64,000 nucleotides of DNA from Gnetum montanum (Eukaryota > Streptophyta > Gnetopsida > Gnetales > Gnetaceae), in the NCBI GenBank assembly GCA_015680685.1, contig MNCI01008581.1:1459510-1523509 (forward strand), in the 5' to 3' direction. The position numbers and the translations under genes were made by a program. Below the pieces are notes generated by a model. It was not told the DNA's origin. It did no database searches and saw only the letters and a list, made by a program, of their open reading frames with translations. Positions 1 to 11,830 of the stretch are shown one piece after another; the stretch's first letter is position 1; the number at the start of each line of letters is the position of its first letter.

Positions 1-419
1 TTACCACTATACTTGACACTTATTAATAATAAGTTAGAAAATCACATCAAAATTTAAAAAAAAAGAAAATATTTAAAAAAGTGTAAAATATTCCAGAAAT
101 AGCAAATGTATTAATGATGGTGTAAAACAAAAATTAGAAAAGATTAATAACATGAAAATAAGAAGATGTAACGTAAAGAATGTAAAAAAAGTGTTGAAAA
201 ACTAAGGAACTACTTATATGGTTAGCATGGATGGCCATCTCGCCCATGACTAAGTTGAAAGGAGGAGATTTGAAATATGGAACATGGTTGTCCATCCGGT
301 GAGGCATTTGTTGTATTAGCCAGCTTATGCTTATGGAAAGGTTTGATTTGTTGGATGTTGACCAGCTATTTCCTATCTGGGCTCTTAGGTTTGTAGATCA
401 TCATGTCTCCAAAAGAAAA

Positions 420-1480
420 AGTTTAATAAATGATGTAATGTCCCTCCCACAATATTTAAAACTTAGTTTGTTAAGGTACCTATGTGGGGTTCCAATAGAG
501 AACCTTATCTCCTGGTTGAAATTTGACTTTTTTGATTTTAAGGTCATGATGGTTTTTGTTGTAGGCCTTGTGCAACTCATTAGATGATAGGGCCACCAAC
601 TGATTTTCTTTTAGCAATTTGATATTCATTAGTCTTTCCTTTTGTGCTAGACTTAAGTTCAAGTTGAGGTCACAAGCTATTGAAAGTGTACATAGCTTGA
701 ATTAAATAGGAAGTGTTGGTAATTTTCTATACACAAGATCATAGGAAGAATAGCCTATAGGAAGTTTCAATGTTGAGTGGTAGGCCCAAAGGGCATCGTT
801 GAGTTTTGTGCTCTAGTCTTTCCTATATTTGCTAATAGTTCTTGTTAGAATCCTTGTCATTCCATATTGGTAACCTTAGCCTAACCATTAGCTTGGGGAT
901 GATAGGGTGTTGTGAGTTTGTGTTCAACCCCCAAGTGTTACATGACCTTCCAAAAAGTAGTGCCTATAAAGTGAGTTCTATTATCAGAAATTAATGCACA
1001 TGGCATACCAAACCTATTTACAACATTTTGTTGTACAAACTAAGTAGTAGTAGAAAATGTATAGTCAATGATCGATACTACTTCTACCCATTTTGTATAA
1101 TAGTCAACAATGACTATGATGTACACCTTTCCATTTGACATGGGCATGATGGAACCTATGAAATCAATGACCTAGATGTCGAAGAGTTCTAATGGTTGAA
1201 TCCATTATTGAGGTCCCTTCATTTGAGCAGTCATTCCACCATCTTATTGGCATCATTCACAAGAGTAGATGTAATGGTCAGCATCCTTGAAGATTGTTGG
1301 CCAATAGTACCCTACCATCAAGATTTTAATAGTCATGCATCTCCCAACATAGTGTCCTCCACAAGGACCTTCATGAGTGTCTTAAAGAATGCATAATTGA
1401 TCGATATCAGGGACACACCAACAAATCAAGCCATCAACACATACCTTATAGAGGTGTTCATTGATCTTCATGAAGTGTTT
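420..1480 (-). pseudogene. A integrase, decayed
   Basis: Integrase would insert the cDNA into the genome. On the - strand an HHCC-like zinc region (about 1440-1200) is followed by the core. The first catalytic Asp is in a DFIG-type motif near 1170, and a D-N pair near 980 supplies the second Asp. In the glutamate motif (about 890) the codon expected to be Glu reads Lys, next to a TAG stop. The C-terminal end at 662-480 carries the GDKVLYW motif typical of plant gypsy integrases. The same motif occurs in element C near 55970. Several frames and stops are needed to read through. Confidence 0.75.
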
Positions 1481-1729
1481 TACCTAGTGAACAAACTATT
1501 ATTTCTTCTGGTGGTCAAATCCTTGTGACATCTCTTTGGTAAGAAGATAGGTGAGAATGTTGTCATACCATTTAGGCTCATTAGGCAATTATTTAGTTAT
1601 AGTCCCAACAAAGAGGAGTTCATCAAGAAACATATTAGATAGTGGGTTTTCTTCCTTTTTATTGTCCCATTGCAATTCAGACAAGTGATCAATGATCACA
1701 TTCTTAGTGCCCTTTCAATCTATCATCAT

Positions 1730-2960
1730 AAGATCAAATTCTTGTAAGATCACTAGCCACCGTATGACATGGAAGCTCACCATTGGCTTGTTCATCAGGA
1801 AGTGGATGGCACTATGGTCCATCTACACAAACACCTTGTATCCAAGCACATAATTCTTGAAATTCTCTAGAGAAAACACTACTACCATCAATTATTTTTC
1901 TATAGTGGTGTAGTTCAATTATGCATCCACAATGCTTTGGCTAGCATAATGGATGTAGTATGGACATTTCGTATCATCTATCTACATAAGCATGGCTCCC
2001 AAGGCATAATTTGATGCATCCATCATGACATGAAATGGTCTAGACTAGTTAGGTGTCTATAGGATTGGAGTTTTTACAAGTTTCTCTTTCAGTTGTTGGA
2101 ATGCTTTTTCACATTCCACGGTTTAGAAAAATGGAGCATCTTTCTTTGTTAGCTCCATCAATGATTTTGTGATCTTAGAAAAATTCTCTATGAATCACCA
2201 ACAGTAGCCAATATGTCTAAGAAATGATCAAACATCTTTAATAGTTTCTAGTCATAGAGTTATTCCTTAGATGACCCTTATTTTCTTATGGTCTACCTCA
2301 ATTCCTGCTTGTGATATTTTGTGCCTGAATACAATGCATTCTTGGACCATTAGGTGAATTTTTTGCCAATTGAGTTACAAGTTGGTTTCAACATATCATT
2401 TTAGCACTTGCTCAAGGTGGTCCAGAGCTTGCTCAAATGTAGCTCCATAAGTAGAGAAGTCATCCATGAATACTTCCACACCACTTCCAATCAAATGTTA
2501 AAAAATGATTAGGACTAGGCATTGGAATGTAGCAAGAGCATTGCATAGACCAAATGGAATCTTGCAATATGCAAAAGTTCCCAAAGGACTTAGGAAAGGT
2601 TCCTTTGCTTGGTTCTCTAGGGCAATTTGAATTTGGTTATAGCCATTATAACCATCTAAAAAACTATAGTAGCAATTCCCAGATATTGTTTCTAGCACTT
2701 GAGCAACAAATGGAAATGGAAAGTGATCCTTAAATGTTGCCATATTCAATAGCCAAAAATCGATGTAGACCTGCCACTTTCCTCCTTTCTTTGGCACAAT
2801 TATGAGTGGACTAAGACATACACCATCCACAATGGGATAAATGAACCCTGCCTTGAGGAGTTCAATTTCCTCTTTGATAATTTGCTTCAGTGTGGGGTTC
2901 AATTTCCTTTGTGCCTATCTCTTCAACTTTATGGATGGATTAGTGTAGATGCAATGTTGG
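1730..2960 (-). pseudogene. A reverse transcriptase and RNase H, decayed
   Basis: The clearest open piece is 2902-2498, covering RT fingers and palm: a PKKGGKW motif, an IDF segment, SFLDGYNGYNQI and PFGLCNA. These are standard gypsy RT blocks. The catalytic box reads FMDD (2470-2459) and is intact. RNase H follows at about 2130-1750 but is heavily interrupted. The order RT then RNase H then integrase fits Ty3/gypsy. Element C at 53.8-55 kb is the homologous stretch. The function is lost because of multiple stops. Confidence 0.8.
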
Positions 2961-3479
2961 CATATCCTAGGATCAATCCCTGTGAGTTTAGGATATGACC
3001 AAGAAAAAGCTACTAACCATTTTTCAACCACATTCAACATATTTTTCTATGCAAGAGTGAGATTTTCATTGATTATGATAAGCTTCCCATTTTTTAAAAA
3101 ACACATATTTCATTCCATCCAATAGCATTTTTAGTTTAAGGGGTTCTTGCTTAAAAATTTTAGGAATTTCCAACTCTTCCTAATAAGTATCATCATTTGC
3201 ATCATCGGAGAGTCGGTAAAGAACTTACTCCAATTCATCCATGCCTACAACATATGCATATGTTAGGCCCTCAGTTGGTTCCATGCAAAGTATGGTACTC
3301 TCAGAATCAACGGTCAACCACTAGGTACCCTCATGTTTTGTGGCTATTTCATATAGACACCTTTGAATTTCTACTTCTAGTGCACATTGCTTACATGTAG
3401 AGATAGATGATTATTACATAGCCTAGAGTTTTTGCACATAATTGCACCCTGTCTCATTGTACATGATGCATGGAACTCA

Positions 3480-3830
3480 CTTCTTCTTGATCTTTCCAAA
3501 TGCATTTTATTTGGATATTTCCATGGAAAGATCTCTTATGCTTATTCTAGAATCAGTAGTGATAAGCCATGCCCTTCCCATGATGATTAGCAAATCCCAT
3601 AACAATTCTTCACCTTGATCACTAGGAAATCAGTAGGACAAGACCATCCACAAATACTGGTCACAATGTCATCCACTAGTCCCAATGACATAGTGATGGA
3701 TTGGTCTACCAAATCTAACCTGATATTGCTCTTCTTAAGAGGAGGTAGGTTTCATGTATGTACATCTCATGAGAAATTAAATTGATACTAGAACTTGAGT
3801 TGAGAAGAGCTTTGCATAGTTCATTCCTAG
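3480..3830 (-). pseudogene. A aspartic protease region, decayed
   Basis: This aligns by eye with the protease of element C (52.9-53.24 kb), including the downstream stretch that in C reads as a glycine/alanine-rich strand before an LFLEISKENAFGK tail. The protease would mature Gag and Pol. The active-site region is expected near 3810 and is no longer readable without frame changes. The assignment rests on colinearity with C rather than on an intact catalytic motif. Confidence 0.55.
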
Positions 3831-3869
3831 CAATCTACAAATAAATGAGAGGACTTCTAGGATTGGCTA

Positions 3870-5857
3870 ATTTCCTAGGAAGGTTTCTAGCAAGGATCCA
3901 ATTAGATATTGTGTGAGTAAGCATTGTAATATTGATCCTAGGTAGATTTTGGTTTGAAGAGGACTTAAAGGAATTGGATACAGAGGAAGATGAAGGGACA
4001 AAGTTGTCAATAGTGAGTGTATTTGAGGGCTTAGGTGAACTATGTGATTGGAAGAAAGATCTTTTCTTTGATTGAGTCTCCGACCCACTTGGTTGATGAA
4101 CCAGTTGTAGATTAACAACCCTAGTAGTGTAGTTCCCTTGCATAAGTGGAGTAGGTGGTAATTGTGTGGCTGGAAGAGAAAGATGTGCAAGGATAGGACA
4201 TGGATAAGGGTAAAAGGTGGCATCCCTTATTTCATGTGGAGAATGATTTCGATAATAATCAAAAGGGTGGTAGTGAGATTGAAAAGTAGAAACATAATTG
4301 GAGTCATGTGGAGACAATGGTTGCTAAATGTAGCACCCATAGGGATGAAGCTATTTGTAAGGGTATTGCTACCTTGGTGGTGCCATCATCCATGATCATG
4401 GTTGTTGCTACTATTTATCTTACTCATGTGGTTGTGATGGAGTTCTGCTAGGATAATATTGCTATTGTTGGTAGGACTACCTAAAATTACCTTAAAGATA
4501 AAGTAATCTTCTAGATATTTGCCTTTGTGTTAGTCATGGATTCAAAGTATACATCCCAAACTTTTGTAAATGTGACACTATGGAGCAACATACCTTAGGA
4601 TGTACATATTGGTAGATGTCACATCCACCATCATCATCTGATTCACTTTCCACAACTTCTTCTATTGTAGAAATCTTTCCCTTACCTTTTTGATAGGTAC
4701 ATTCAAATTCCTTACACCTCCTGCATTCATGATCAGTACCTTGTTCTTTGGACTCCTTACTAATTTATAGGACATCTTGAAATATTCTATTCATGAAATC
4801 CCATAATTGATCAACCTTGTTCGTAAGTTCATATTGAAATTTTTGAAGTGGCAAGGTTTTCCTATTCACCATCTCATTAGATGTAGATTCATCCTCACTA
4901 TCATAGAATCAAGCCTTCCTCTTGCAAATGGAAGGATTGCAGTTATACTCTTCTGCACTTCCACTTTTTCTTAATTCACCCTCCTCTTTAGCTACCTGCT
5001 TAATTAGTATTTGTATCTGAAGAGCACTTAATTCTAATAGTCTTCCTTGAGCATAGACACTAAGGGTTATCCTCATTTCTAATCGAGGCTAATCTATAAT
5101 GTGGTAAAGTTGATCTAGTGAAGAATAACCATGGCTAGAACATTTTTGCATTAATGAGTAGTATCAATTGATGGTAGCATTCAAATGTTTATGTGTTCCT
5201 TGTTTCCATCCTTATATTTTCCTTTTTAAGTTGGACACTCTAGAGTATGTTTGATATTTATCATTAAAAAATTCAAGCATGGTACTCCATCATCTGATAG
5301 ATTCTGGCTCTAAGGACCGGTACCAGTTCTTTGCTTCCTTAATGAGTGTCCTTAGAAAAAACTTAAGTTTTTGATAGTCATTTTGTATGTTCTACAAGGC
5401 ACATGCATCTTGAAAAACTTGGAGATGGTTCTGTAGATCAAAGTTATATCCCCTTTTGAACCAAAGAGTATTGTTCATGTCTAGCCTTTTGATTCGACTA
5501 TCCTTCTTATGCCTTATTGGAATTTGTACTACCTCTATGATATTAAGCATAATTTGGGTAGCAAGCAAAGGATCATCAAGGCCATGATCATGGTGCCTAT
5601 GATGCCCTCTACTACACCTTTGTTCATGGTGATGTGCCTCTTTTGAATGTTTTTACCCTTGATCTTACCTTTCTTGATGGTCCCTTTGATCATTTCAGTC
5701 TTGTCAGTCATTTTGGTCACCTGCATCATGGTCTCGCCTCCTGCAGTTGCAGTTAGAGCTAGAAGAAGAAGATTATGATGATGAAGATGAAGGGGAAGTA
5801 GAACTAGCACCATCACGGTGCCTACTATCATCTATTTGATGATCACAATCATGATTA
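3870..5857 (-). pseudogene. A gag, 3' part
   Basis: This is the structural (capsid) protein gene, split by the insertion of B. The - strand sequence next to 5857 continues directly into the sequence left of 43034 once B and one ATGAT are removed, and the join aligns with gag of element C near 50850-50900. The region contains a Ser/Pro-rich stretch (4317-3840) and a charged Asp/His/Lys-rich stretch (5830-5540). The capsid-like core lies around 5500-4900. Stops and frame shifts occur throughout. Confidence 0.7.
5853..5857. repeat. Target site duplication of B, left copy (ATGAT)
   Basis: ATGAT lies directly before the B 5' LTR and again directly after its 3' LTR at 43030-43034. A five-base duplication is normal for Ty3/gypsy integration. 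It proves that B inserted as a unit into A's gag. Confidence 0.92.
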
Positions 5858-7583
5858 AAACACCCTAAAAATGCAGGGTCATCCTTGATTCACCAAGCTC
5901 TTGTAGTCCACACAACACTATGGCAGTTCATCAGGAGGAGAACATTCTTAGTCCAGGTCGGCCAGTTTGGGAAATTTTCTATTTTGAGCATGGACAAGTT
6001 CTGTACCATCATTCCTTCCCTCCAAAGTAGCCTAAATATCTAGTAGCCTACTTAGAAAAATTGCATAGAATCGGCAGCAGCATTCTGGATGCACAAGAAA
6101 TAGTTCGGCAAGTTTTCTAAGTCATGAAGCCTGCTACGCTATGCTATGTAGCATAGCAAGCTTCAGAAGATTGGCGTGACGAAGTGCTACGCTATGTGAT
6201 GTCACACAGCGCAGCATGGCAATGACTTCATTACCCACTCCCCTCGCCCAATTTCAAGTTTTGCAGCGATGTCCCTTTCTGTCAGGAAGCGATGGACCAT
6301 GTGTGCTACTACGTTATGCTAGGCTACATGGCATAGCAAGGCATAGCAATCCTGCAGAAGAGACAGAAAGTAGTTCGAAAGGTGGAGTCAACAAGGTTCG
6401 CAAAACTTGCATCATGTGAGAAGGGTTTGCAAATTAGCAAAGCTTTCATGACTAAGGCAAGTTGCTACGCTACGTAGCATAGCATAGGATAGCAAGCATG
6501 AGACATATAACAGAACACGCGACAAAGTGCTATGCTACGCCAAGCAAGCTACATCACAAAGCACAGCAAGGCATGCAGGTGGTTGTGCGACATCAATGCA
6601 CTCTACCTAATCGGGCCATTAGCACACATCTCCAGACGTTGATAGCTAGATTATGGTGTGGTAGGATTGCAGTTATTGCATGGCAGGTTTGCATTGCAAT
6701 GGTCTTGTAGGCCCAATGGTCATAGATGATTCGAGTGGTGCCAGTAAGACAATGCAAGCCTGCAGCACATTGCATTCAAACCACCCCTTTTTGCTTATCT
6801 TCACCACTATAAATATCCCAGAAAAAAGCATGTAATAGGTCGGCAATTTTAAGAAGAACTCAAAGTTTGAAAAAGAGATCCACAATTCTTTAAAGTGGGC
6901 AACTTCAAAATAGTTTATATTTTTCTTGAAGGAAATAGCTCCTAAGTGGTGGAAACTTTGAAATTCTGAAACAAAGATTTCCCCTCTCTCTAGCATTATA
7001 ATATCAAAGTCATCTGTTTAACACTGTAAACAACAACTCTCTCTCGGTTGGCATGAGGTCCCCGTCTTTGTTTTACCACCTTGGTGAAACCCCTGACTGT
7101 TTGTACACGAGTATGCATCCAAGCACATAGCTCCTTTTGCTTGGCATGCCTTGGTTACCCTCAGGATTTCTACACTCTATCACACATGCAGCCGATTGTA
7201 TCCACCTTGACTAGATGAATCTGTAACTTTGGAGTGGTGCATGTTTCGAACCATACTTTACTTTATCTATCATTTACTGTCTCGTTTCTTTTGCACTGTT
7301 TTCTGTCTTATTTACCTTTAAGAATTATTTCGTATTACTATCGCATTTTTATAGTTTCTCCCTTGCTTCATTTATCCTGAAGCATTATCTTGCATTTCAC
7401 ATTATTTACGTTGCAAAAGGCTATACTGACATCAACGTAAGTCCCTGTCTGATCGACTAGACTGTTCAGGGAACCCCATGTTTGTAAACACCCAGCGCAG
7501 CCCTCCCGTGGATACGGGGTTGGAACTGTTGCGCCTGCCAACCCCCGGTGTTCTTCCAGCCATCGACGTTTTCGGTTACTACA
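5858..7583 (+). repeat. B 5' LTR
   Basis: This 1726-base LTR starts TAAAACACC (TG mutated to TA) and ends CTACA. The 3' LTR is 1729 bases with TGAAACACC...CTACA. A TATA box (ACTATAAATATCCC) sits at about 6807-6820, which would start transcription near 6840. U3 is rich in short palindromic CTACGCTA/TAGCATAGC motifs (6120-6560). U5 contains a perfect GTAAGT at 7439-7444. The two LTRs differ at many scattered sites, mostly transitions, so the insertion is old. Confidence 0.92.
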
Positions 7584-7640
7584 GTTTTCTAGTGCTAGAA
7601 GGAGGGCCCTTTGGTGCCTTTGCCACATGTCATAGTAGTT
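7584..7640 (+). promoter_or_regulatory. B leader start with 14-base palindrome; possible primer binding site
   Basis: The bases directly after the LTR include a TTCTAG-GCTAGAA core inside an almost perfect palindrome, followed by AGGAGGG. The same segment follows the inverted 5' LTR end in F (22759 downward), where it is a perfect TTCTAGCGCTAGAA. Its position is that of the primer binding site, but I cannot match it to a tRNA 3' end and it lacks the usual TGG. Conservation in both elements suggests function in priming or dimerisation. Confidence 0.5.
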
Positions 7641-8500
7641 TTGTGAGCCTTCTGCACCCTAGTACACACGAGCATAAACGCGACACCATCTTGTGGGTTT
7701 TTACGCTTTGTGCGGTGCAGATCGGTCGCCCCTATGGTTCCTCCAGAACCCTACAAAACACAAGGGCTCTGATCGTCGGTTAACTAACTCATTCTACGAT
7801 TGTCTTGCATGCATTCTACACCCCATCTCATGTGGTACAGACTGGTCACCTTGATGGTCCCTTTGGGATCCTAAGAGACATAAAGCCTGCCTGATTGCTA
7901 GTTAGCTTGCCCATCCTACGGTTGTCTTGTCTGCGTTCTGTACCCCATCCTGTGGTATAGACCAGTCACCTCGACGGTCTCTCCAGGATCCTATGAGACA
8001 TAAAACCTACTTGGTCACTAGTTAATTTGCTTGTCTTATGGTAGTCTCGTACGCCTTTCACACCCAGGCTTGCGTTAGCATAGACTTGACACCCATCTAT
8101 GGTTGTTTACATGTTGTATGGTGTAGATCGGTCGCCTCAACGGTTCCTCTGGAACCCTACAAGACAATAATCCTTCTAACGGTGATTTAACTTGCCTTTC
8201 CCTTTTACAGTAGTCTTGCATGCACTCTGCACCCTAGCCAGCATAGGTGTAAACTTGACACCCTTTGAGGTTGTTTACGCCTTGTGCGGTGTAGGTCGGT
8301 CGCCTTGACGGTCCCTCTGAGATCCTATAGGACATAAAATCCTTCTTGATCGCTTGTCAACTGAACTTGCCTTACAGTAGTCTTGCACGTGCTCTGTACC
8401 TCATCGTGCACAAGCATAGACATGACACCCTTTGTGGGCATTTATGCTTTGTGTAGTACAGATTGGTCACCTCGATGATTCCTCTGGAATCTGGTAAGAT
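7640..8500 (+). repeat. Tandem array in B leader, six units
   Basis: A ~40-base core (GGTCGCCTCGACGGTTCCTC, then GGAACC and CTACAAGACA-like) recurs at about 7720, 7840, 7960, 8126, 8294 and 8461. The spacing is ~120 bases for the first three cores and ~167 for the last three. The longer units contain an extra ~47-base block with TTTACGCTTTGTGCGGTG. Each core can form a short stem (GGTTCC/GGAACC or GGTCCC/GGGATC). F has no such array in its short leader (22513-22759). Confidence 0.85.
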
Positions 8501-8582
8501 GTAAATCCACCTTTTGTCACTTTTTTCAATCATTCTATTCTTTTGCACTTTTGCATTTTTTTGCATAATCACTTATCTAGCA

Positions 8583-11500
8583 ATGGCTTCAGCCACAACT
8601 GCTATTAACACCTTCAACATGGAGGTGTCCTTTGCGGTCCAAGGCACTACTGATGCCGAACAATAGATGAATTGAATGTAGGAAGCAAACCAGTCTCTCA
8701 GAATCCAAAATGAAGGACCTGAGGGACTGGCCCAGCAACACGAGCGTTACAGTTTCCTTTGTGCAAAGGTGCAGGCTAATCTTTCCTTGGATTTACACAA
8801 ACTCAAAGAAAAAAATAGCTTCGAGTTTGCTTACTACAACTGGGAGGAATTCGTTCCTCCCCCTGACATTTCTTTGCCTTTAACACAAGCGTACCAAAGG
8901 CTTCTAGATCAACTATTCTAGTTGACTAGGCTTAGGGAGCAACAAGACATAGCTTCCAACCACGATGACACCTTTCAAGATGGACAAGAGGAACTTGATT
9001 CCCAATCTGACGAGGGAGGTCAGGCCAACCTCCTTCCTATCCCACCTACCCAGTCCTTCTGGGCCAACCCGTTGTCTGTCACCATCCCCTTTGTCATCAT
9101 GCCTATGCTTCAGCAGCATACAACCACAACTACCACATGTAGCCATGCTACATTCTTGGTGTGTCATCACTCTTATTCCCCTATTGCGCTCGTAGCAACC
9201 GTGCCACCACAAAGTGTTTATCAGCACGTCCCTATGGTATGCAGCATGCCTATCACGGCTACCCTATCACATGTCCATACTGTACCTACTCTACAACCAC
9301 AAATAACTCCCATGCCAATTCCTACGTATGCATATGTTCCACCCACTGTGACGGGCCAACACCTATCCACATTGTGGATCCCATTCGCCTCTTCGTCTAT
9401 TCTACAACTATCGTAGATGTCTCACTATGTTCGCTTGTAGACCGGCCCAACCCCGCAAATGATACATCCTAGCATGGGGTCATGGTCTGTCCCACCAGTA
9501 ACCCAAACGATTTACCTGACAATTTAACCCACTATTACTACTCCAACAATACCACCCACTAGGTGGTGGACAACGCAAATAGCACCTTTAGTAGGGGCGG
9601 CCCCAACAGCACCGCCAATGGGTCAAATCATCACCGCCACCATGCCATATATGGGAGTTGCCTCTACAGTCCCTCAACCTTCTACAACATCATTGGGTTT
9701 GGACCAAGCATTTCAGCTCATCCAGACCCTAACTGAGGAAGTAAAATGCCTCAAAGTTGTCGGGTCTGATACGGTGCAAGTCATGGACTTCTATCAGGAT
9801 GACCCTGTCAACCCTGCAATCCTTACTCTAACATTACCACCTGGGATGTCTCTCCCACACTTCATGAAGTATGATAGGGAAGGGGATCCCAATATACATC
9901 TCGTCAGTTTCCGATCAAAGTCTTTGCTATTGCAATAGTTGCCGCATACGATCATTCGCGTCTTTGCCATGTCCCTAGTCAGGAAAGCCCTAGACTGGTA
10001 CCATGCGTTGCCACATTCATCCATTTCAACTCTAGAAGAACTCTTGACCCATTTTGTGACATGCTTCAAGTACAACTTGAAGCTAGAAACCATGTTGGAT
10101 CAGCTGATGGATGTGAAACAAGACCCTCTAGAACCAATCCAAAAATTTATTCAACGTTGGAGCACAACCCTTAACGAAATTTGTGAGCCCATCGCAGAGG
10201 CCCATTTGTTAGTTATCTTTAAGGGTGTGGTGAATGACTTCATCAAGTCCAAATTGTATTACCTAGCTCCACACTCTCTTAGCCAAGCTTTTGCTTAGAC
10301 AAAAAGCATACAAGATGTGGCTGAGGTGAGCAAAGACCTAGCCTACATCACTTACAAGAACAGCTTTGCCAAAAAGAACAAGGGTAAGGTCCCAACAACC
10401 ATGGTGGCTACTGTGGCAGCTAAGGCTAAGCCAAAACCTAGCAATAGTGGAAGCAAGAATAATAAGAAACCGTCCATACCTGTGGTTGAATCTGTGCCCA
10501 AACTGAGCCAAGCATCACAACTTGCCGCACCTGCGCCTGAGACATCTGCATATACTAAACCCAACTTTGAGTGCAAAGATCTTTCAAAACACACCCCACT
10601 ACCTCTCAAACCTTTAGAACTCATGAAGCAACTGTTGGCGGCGGGATACATTCAACAGAAGCAGATGTTGGAGGAAGCAAACATGAGACATCGACGCTAC
10701 TGCGAGCTCCTTAGGAATCCCTCTTTGGCCCTGCCCAATGAGCCTCTGGTTCCTAAGGATTTCAAGCTAGATAGGTTTTGTGACTACCACCAACTATGTG
10801 GTCACACCATGGATTATTGTCTATCATTGTAAGATGACATCCAAAGATTAATCGATCTGGGAAAGCTGGTGCTGGATGAAAGTAACCTAGTACACCCTGA
10901 AAACCAATCTATCTATGTCTACACAGATCCCCTCAATGCCAATAATGTCGATTACATAATCAATGCCATCAGTATTGACAATGATCCCATGCCACCCTTC
11001 CAGCCGTTTGTGATTCACGTGCCTCAATGTAGCACACCAATACCACCAATGGTTGGTCTAAGTTCATAGCTGCCCTTCATCCTGAAAGTCCCACCATGGG
11101 CATCTACCTCTGCATCACCTATTGGTGAGGCCACGCAACCCTGTCAAATAACACTCCTAGCTCCATTCATCATCAGTGGGCCAACGTCTTCAACAACCCC
11201 CATCCCGTGCAACAACATTAAACAACCTCCTCGTCCCACAAGGTAAGAAGCCTACTTGGTAGGCGAGGCGTCTAAAGGGAATACCATCAAAAGTATCTCC
11301 AAGCCTACGCCTTCGTCCCTTGTATTTACTCCTTCATCACCAAAGATAAAAGTCAGCACAATTACACAGCTTGCGTTACCTTTCCGACAAAGATCTGAGC
11401 CTAGGACCAAGGTCGTCTCTCCTCGAGAGATTCATCTTCTAGGATGAATTGAAGAGGAGGAAAGTGTCAAATGGACAAATGGCCAAGACTTCTTGGATGC

Positions 11501-11830
11501 CCTCACCCAGGTCGAGCAAGCCCTAAAGCAGAAAAATGCTATGTTAAGCTTGTACAACCTAGTCATGACATCTGCAACTCACTGCAAGGCTTTAGTCTGC
11601 ATGTTAACAACGATTCCAGTTGACAAAAACATGCCAGCAGAAGAGAAAGCAATCCACTTGGTCATACTCCCCTTTGTACCCACGAAGTCCACAATACCTC
11701 AATTAACTTTCAGCAGTGATGCCATTAAGGAAGATCTCGAAGGGGGTCAAGTGACTACGACACCTCTCTTCATCATAATTCGGGTTGGCCAACACCAAAT
11801 CCAAAGGGTACACATTGATGATGGGGCCGC
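8583..11830 (+). pseudogene. B gag and start of protease
   Basis: Gag starts at ATG 8583 and matches in position the F start at 22512. A Pro/Thr-rich N-terminal part (8900-9600) precedes the capsid core (9618-10300), which contains PPGMSLPHF, SLVRKALDWY and RWSTTLNEI blocks shared with F. A Lys-rich stretch follows, then the zinc finger CDYHQLCGHTMDYC (10779-10820). Downstream, 11493-11830 enters the protease, with the catalytic IDDGA motif at 11815-11829, where F is inserted. The protease continues at 31319. In-frame stops occur at 9937 and 10830 among others, several of them TAG or TAA at expected Gln codons. Confidence 0.85.
11826..11830. repeat. Target site duplication of F, left copy (GCCGC)
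   Basis: GCCGC precedes the F 5' LTR and GCCAT follows its 3' LTR at 31314-31318. The two differ by G to A and C to T. The insertion interrupts B's protease directly after the catalytic Asp-Asp-Gly-Ala codons. Confidence 0.88.

Larger units (their letters stand above)
1..5857 (-). mobile_element. Athila-like LTR retrotransposon A, pol and 3' gag part
   Basis: This is the larger part of a - strand Ty3/gypsy element. Read right to left it holds gag, protease, RT, RNase H and integrase. Its gag is interrupted at 5857 by element B and resumes at 43030. Element C at 49.2-62.1 kb is a close relative in the opposite orientation and gives the reference order. The 3' non-coding part and the 3' LTR lie beyond the left edge of the window. 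The first ~400 bases correspond to the AT-rich stretch just after integrase in C (56.2 kb onward). Every reading frame is broken by stops, so the copy is dead. The primer binding site and LTR termini (43761-44601) support the Athila lineage. Confidence 0.85.

Noticed and set aside
7640-8500. CRISPR-like array
   Set aside because: Plant retrotransposon context, imperfect long units, and no uniform spacers; a tandem leader repeat.
8922-9472. Three overlapping + strand frames with Pro/Thr/His-rich sequence
   Set aside because: Shadow frames of the low-complexity N-terminal part of B gag; not separate genes.
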